Assembly: GCA_003342895.1 (NCBI GenBank) | Contig: PTFA01000111.1 | Location: 2,082,199-2,146,198 of the forward strand | Length of the DNA: 64,000 nt | DNA from: Casuarius casuarius | Taxonomy: Eukaryota > Chordata > Aves > Casuariiformes > Casuariidae | Direction: 5' to 3' | Part shown: positions 62,231 through 64,000 of the stretch, piece after piece | Layout of the letters: each line of letters starts with the position of its first letter | How positions within the stretch are numbered: position 1 is the stretch's first letter | Notes under the pieces: model-generated | What the model was told of the DNA's origin: nothing | Databases searched by the model: none | Seen by the model: only the letters and a program-made list of their open reading frames with translations | Translations under genes and position numbers: made by a program

Positions 62231-62471
62231 TGGGATTCAAGCGCAGGTCTTTCACCTGTAAGTGACAGCCAACCCATCTAGCTGCTGGAAGTTAAAGGAC
62301 ATACATCTCTGGCTGGAGCTGTTCCACTTTGTATAGATAACAGTTGGAGTCACAGCTTGAACCTGACTCTCGTACTTCCCAAACAAGTGCCTTAATCACA
62401 GGTGTATGGAGACAATCACTCATTTGTTCTGGCCCGGTGAATATTTATTTATTTAAAGTGGAGCAGCTCCA
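62231..62471 (-). mobile_element. Composite tRNA-related fold-back element, minus strand
   Basis: Two modules read as tRNA-like on the minus strand. In 62231-62283 a GCTTGAATCCC B-box-like block is preceded by an ACTTACAGGTGAAAGACC arm and a GATGGGTTGG A-box-like block. In 62356-62410 the complement of CTTGAACCTGACTC and AAGTGCCTTAATCAC gives the same order. Between and after them, 62314-62330 (TGGAGCTGTTCCACTTT) pairs with 62455-62471 in 16 of 17 positions. This order (tRNA-like head, GAGCTGTTCCACTTTG block, second head, inverted block) matches a repeat common in turtles and other sauropsids, remembered but not named. Neither module can fold into a full tRNA. Confidence 0.55.
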
Positions 62472-64000
62472 ACAAGAGAGACAGAGACTGATGTAGTATA
62501 TTTTAGTAGCAGGGTAATTACACAACAGAATTTATGTTAGTCAATAAATCCCTGCAACAGGGAATCACAAGATAAAACTATTACAAAAAGTCTTAGTCAT
62601 ACATTTAGACAGATGGTTGTTCTGAGAAATGGCACTTCTAGCTGGAACATATTTCTCTTTAAAAACATGCTATATCACAAATGAAAGAACAACTCTGTTT
62701 AGACTGGTGTTTTAGATGCAGAAGTACTCCTTCTTTCCATGATCCTTAATCCACTAAGTGAAGAAGTAGGACGGGATTCAGAATACTTGGGATGGTAGTC
62801 TTGATTCTAGCAGCAATCTGGTGTTTAACCCTGCAAAAATTAATTCACTCCCCTTTTATTCAAATTTTGCCGTGTGTACTTAGATCATTAGCTCTTGAGG
62901 AGATAAGACTTTCTCTTGCTCCTTCTGATTTTATGATCATGCCCCAGATGAATGGATCTTGGTTGAGGCTTTATATATTAAGCTATTGCACATAATGTGT
63001 TTTGTCAATCTACATTAATAAAAATAATGCACTGTAACGAAACACTACAATATTTATAAGACTCATAGCCCTGTCCACTTTAATTGCTAACATTCATTTT
63101 AATCAAAGAATTAGAAGTTGTCTGTGTATAAAAAAATCTGTAGAGCAGCATTGGTCTAATGAATTTCACTAATGATTCTTTTGATTCAAGTTAATATGAA
63201 AACAAATTTTGATTTCCAAGCATTAATAGCCTAAGTATTGTTTTTATTATTTGTTCAGGTTGTCTTTCCTGCAAGAAAAAGATGAAAGTGAAACTGTTTC
63301 AAATTTGTACTTCAAATTAAGATTTATGAAAGGATCCAAAACAGACACTCTAATTCAAAGGTGGCTGGGCTAGCATATATTAATCGATTTAGGAGTGCTC
63401 TAGACCCACTTAATTCAAATACAAAATCCATAGACTGGAGATTTGTATAATTGAGAAAGGGTTAAGAAATCAGTTCACCACAACAACAAATTTCATCCAA
63501 GCCAAGAGTGGCCAATAACTATATGCTTTCTTCACTAGATGGTACTTGCTGATGAGTTATCTGATCTCCATGCACTTCATAAAGGAGAGGAACCCACAAA
63601 ATAAAAATTGCTATCATATCTGGACAGCTTGACCTACTTTGGAAAACAAACTAGACTTTACCATGTTAAACATGTTCCAGTGTGTGGTTAGAGCTTTCAC
63701 CTAAGATTTTTGAAACATTTCATATGTGTTACAAAAGTCAGTTTAGAGAATGATTAAATCATTCCCATTTCCAGCTCTCCTAATCAGACATTAAATTCAC
63801 ATACAATATAAAACTCTTGTTATACTGGTGAGAGCATAAAGAGACCAAAGATAAGGTTAAATACATTCATTTATGACAGAGTTGTGCTCCCACCATGCAG
63901 AATACATGATATATAGAGACATGTCAGAAGTAGAAAGCCTTTTTTAAGGCTCTAAAAATGAATTCACATTGTAGGATTTTCTTAAATGGAGTAGCTAAGA
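62472..64000. other. Unique non-coding stretch
   Basis: AT-rich sequence up to the window edge. Nothing recognised. Confidence 0.55.

Noticed and set aside
1..64000. CRISPR arrays, insertion sequences, operons, phage genes
   Set aside because: Nothing of prokaryotic character is visible. The repeat content and composition are those of a vertebrate nuclear genome.

Overview
This window looks like non-coding nuclear DNA from a bird. It is AT-rich and CpG-poor, has no long open reading frame of cellular origin, and is punctuated by CR1 retrotransposon copies. Two of these keep the (ATTCTGTG)n-type 3' tail and the short 3' end typical of avian CR1. Older relics of kinds seen in sauropsid genomes are also present: tRNA-related fold-back elements, MIR/CORE-SINE-like pieces and CATTGAAGTCAATGGG-type hairpin repeats. 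About 30 single isolated N bases are scattered through the window. No prokaryotic feature, CRISPR array, rRNA or intact tRNA gene is visible.

Layout. 1-600 is unannotated. A 3' CR1 fragment lies on the minus strand at 617-795. 800-9550 is largely unique, with one small CR1 relic, a hairpin-repeat relic, a 26-bp palindrome and two long-stem hairpins. 9551-9668 is a polypurine tract whose first 81 nt have no pyrimidine. 9670-20800 is unique sequence with a (CA)n/palindrome microsatellite, a homeodomain/POU-motif-rich patch near 10.35 kb and a possible small signal-anchor exon at 10762. 20828-26585 holds ancient SINE-like relics. 27262-28070 is an internally deleted CR1 on the minus strand. 33640-34172 is a CR1 3' end on the plus strand. 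39125-40100 is a very old, degenerate CR1 on the plus strand. 47614-48294 is a solo LTR of an endogenous retrovirus in minus orientation and is the only GC/CpG-rich patch. 55400-56302 is the best preserved CR1 and retains about 200 codons of the ORF2 C-terminal region. 62231-62471 is a composite tRNA-related fold-back element.

Interpretation. The window is best read as a gene desert or the inside of a very large intron. Its repeats are a layered record: ancient SINE and hairpin relics, then old CR1, then younger CR1 and a solo LTR. I found no convincing gene and no multi-gene system. The points most worth checking are the CpG-dense solo LTR, the candidate regulatory patches (10.32-10.50 kb and 3.17-3.68 kb), the perfect 15-bp hairpin with a GAGA loop at 9168-9201, and the single possible first coding exon at 10762-10836. 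Family names are from pattern recognition, not from a database search.
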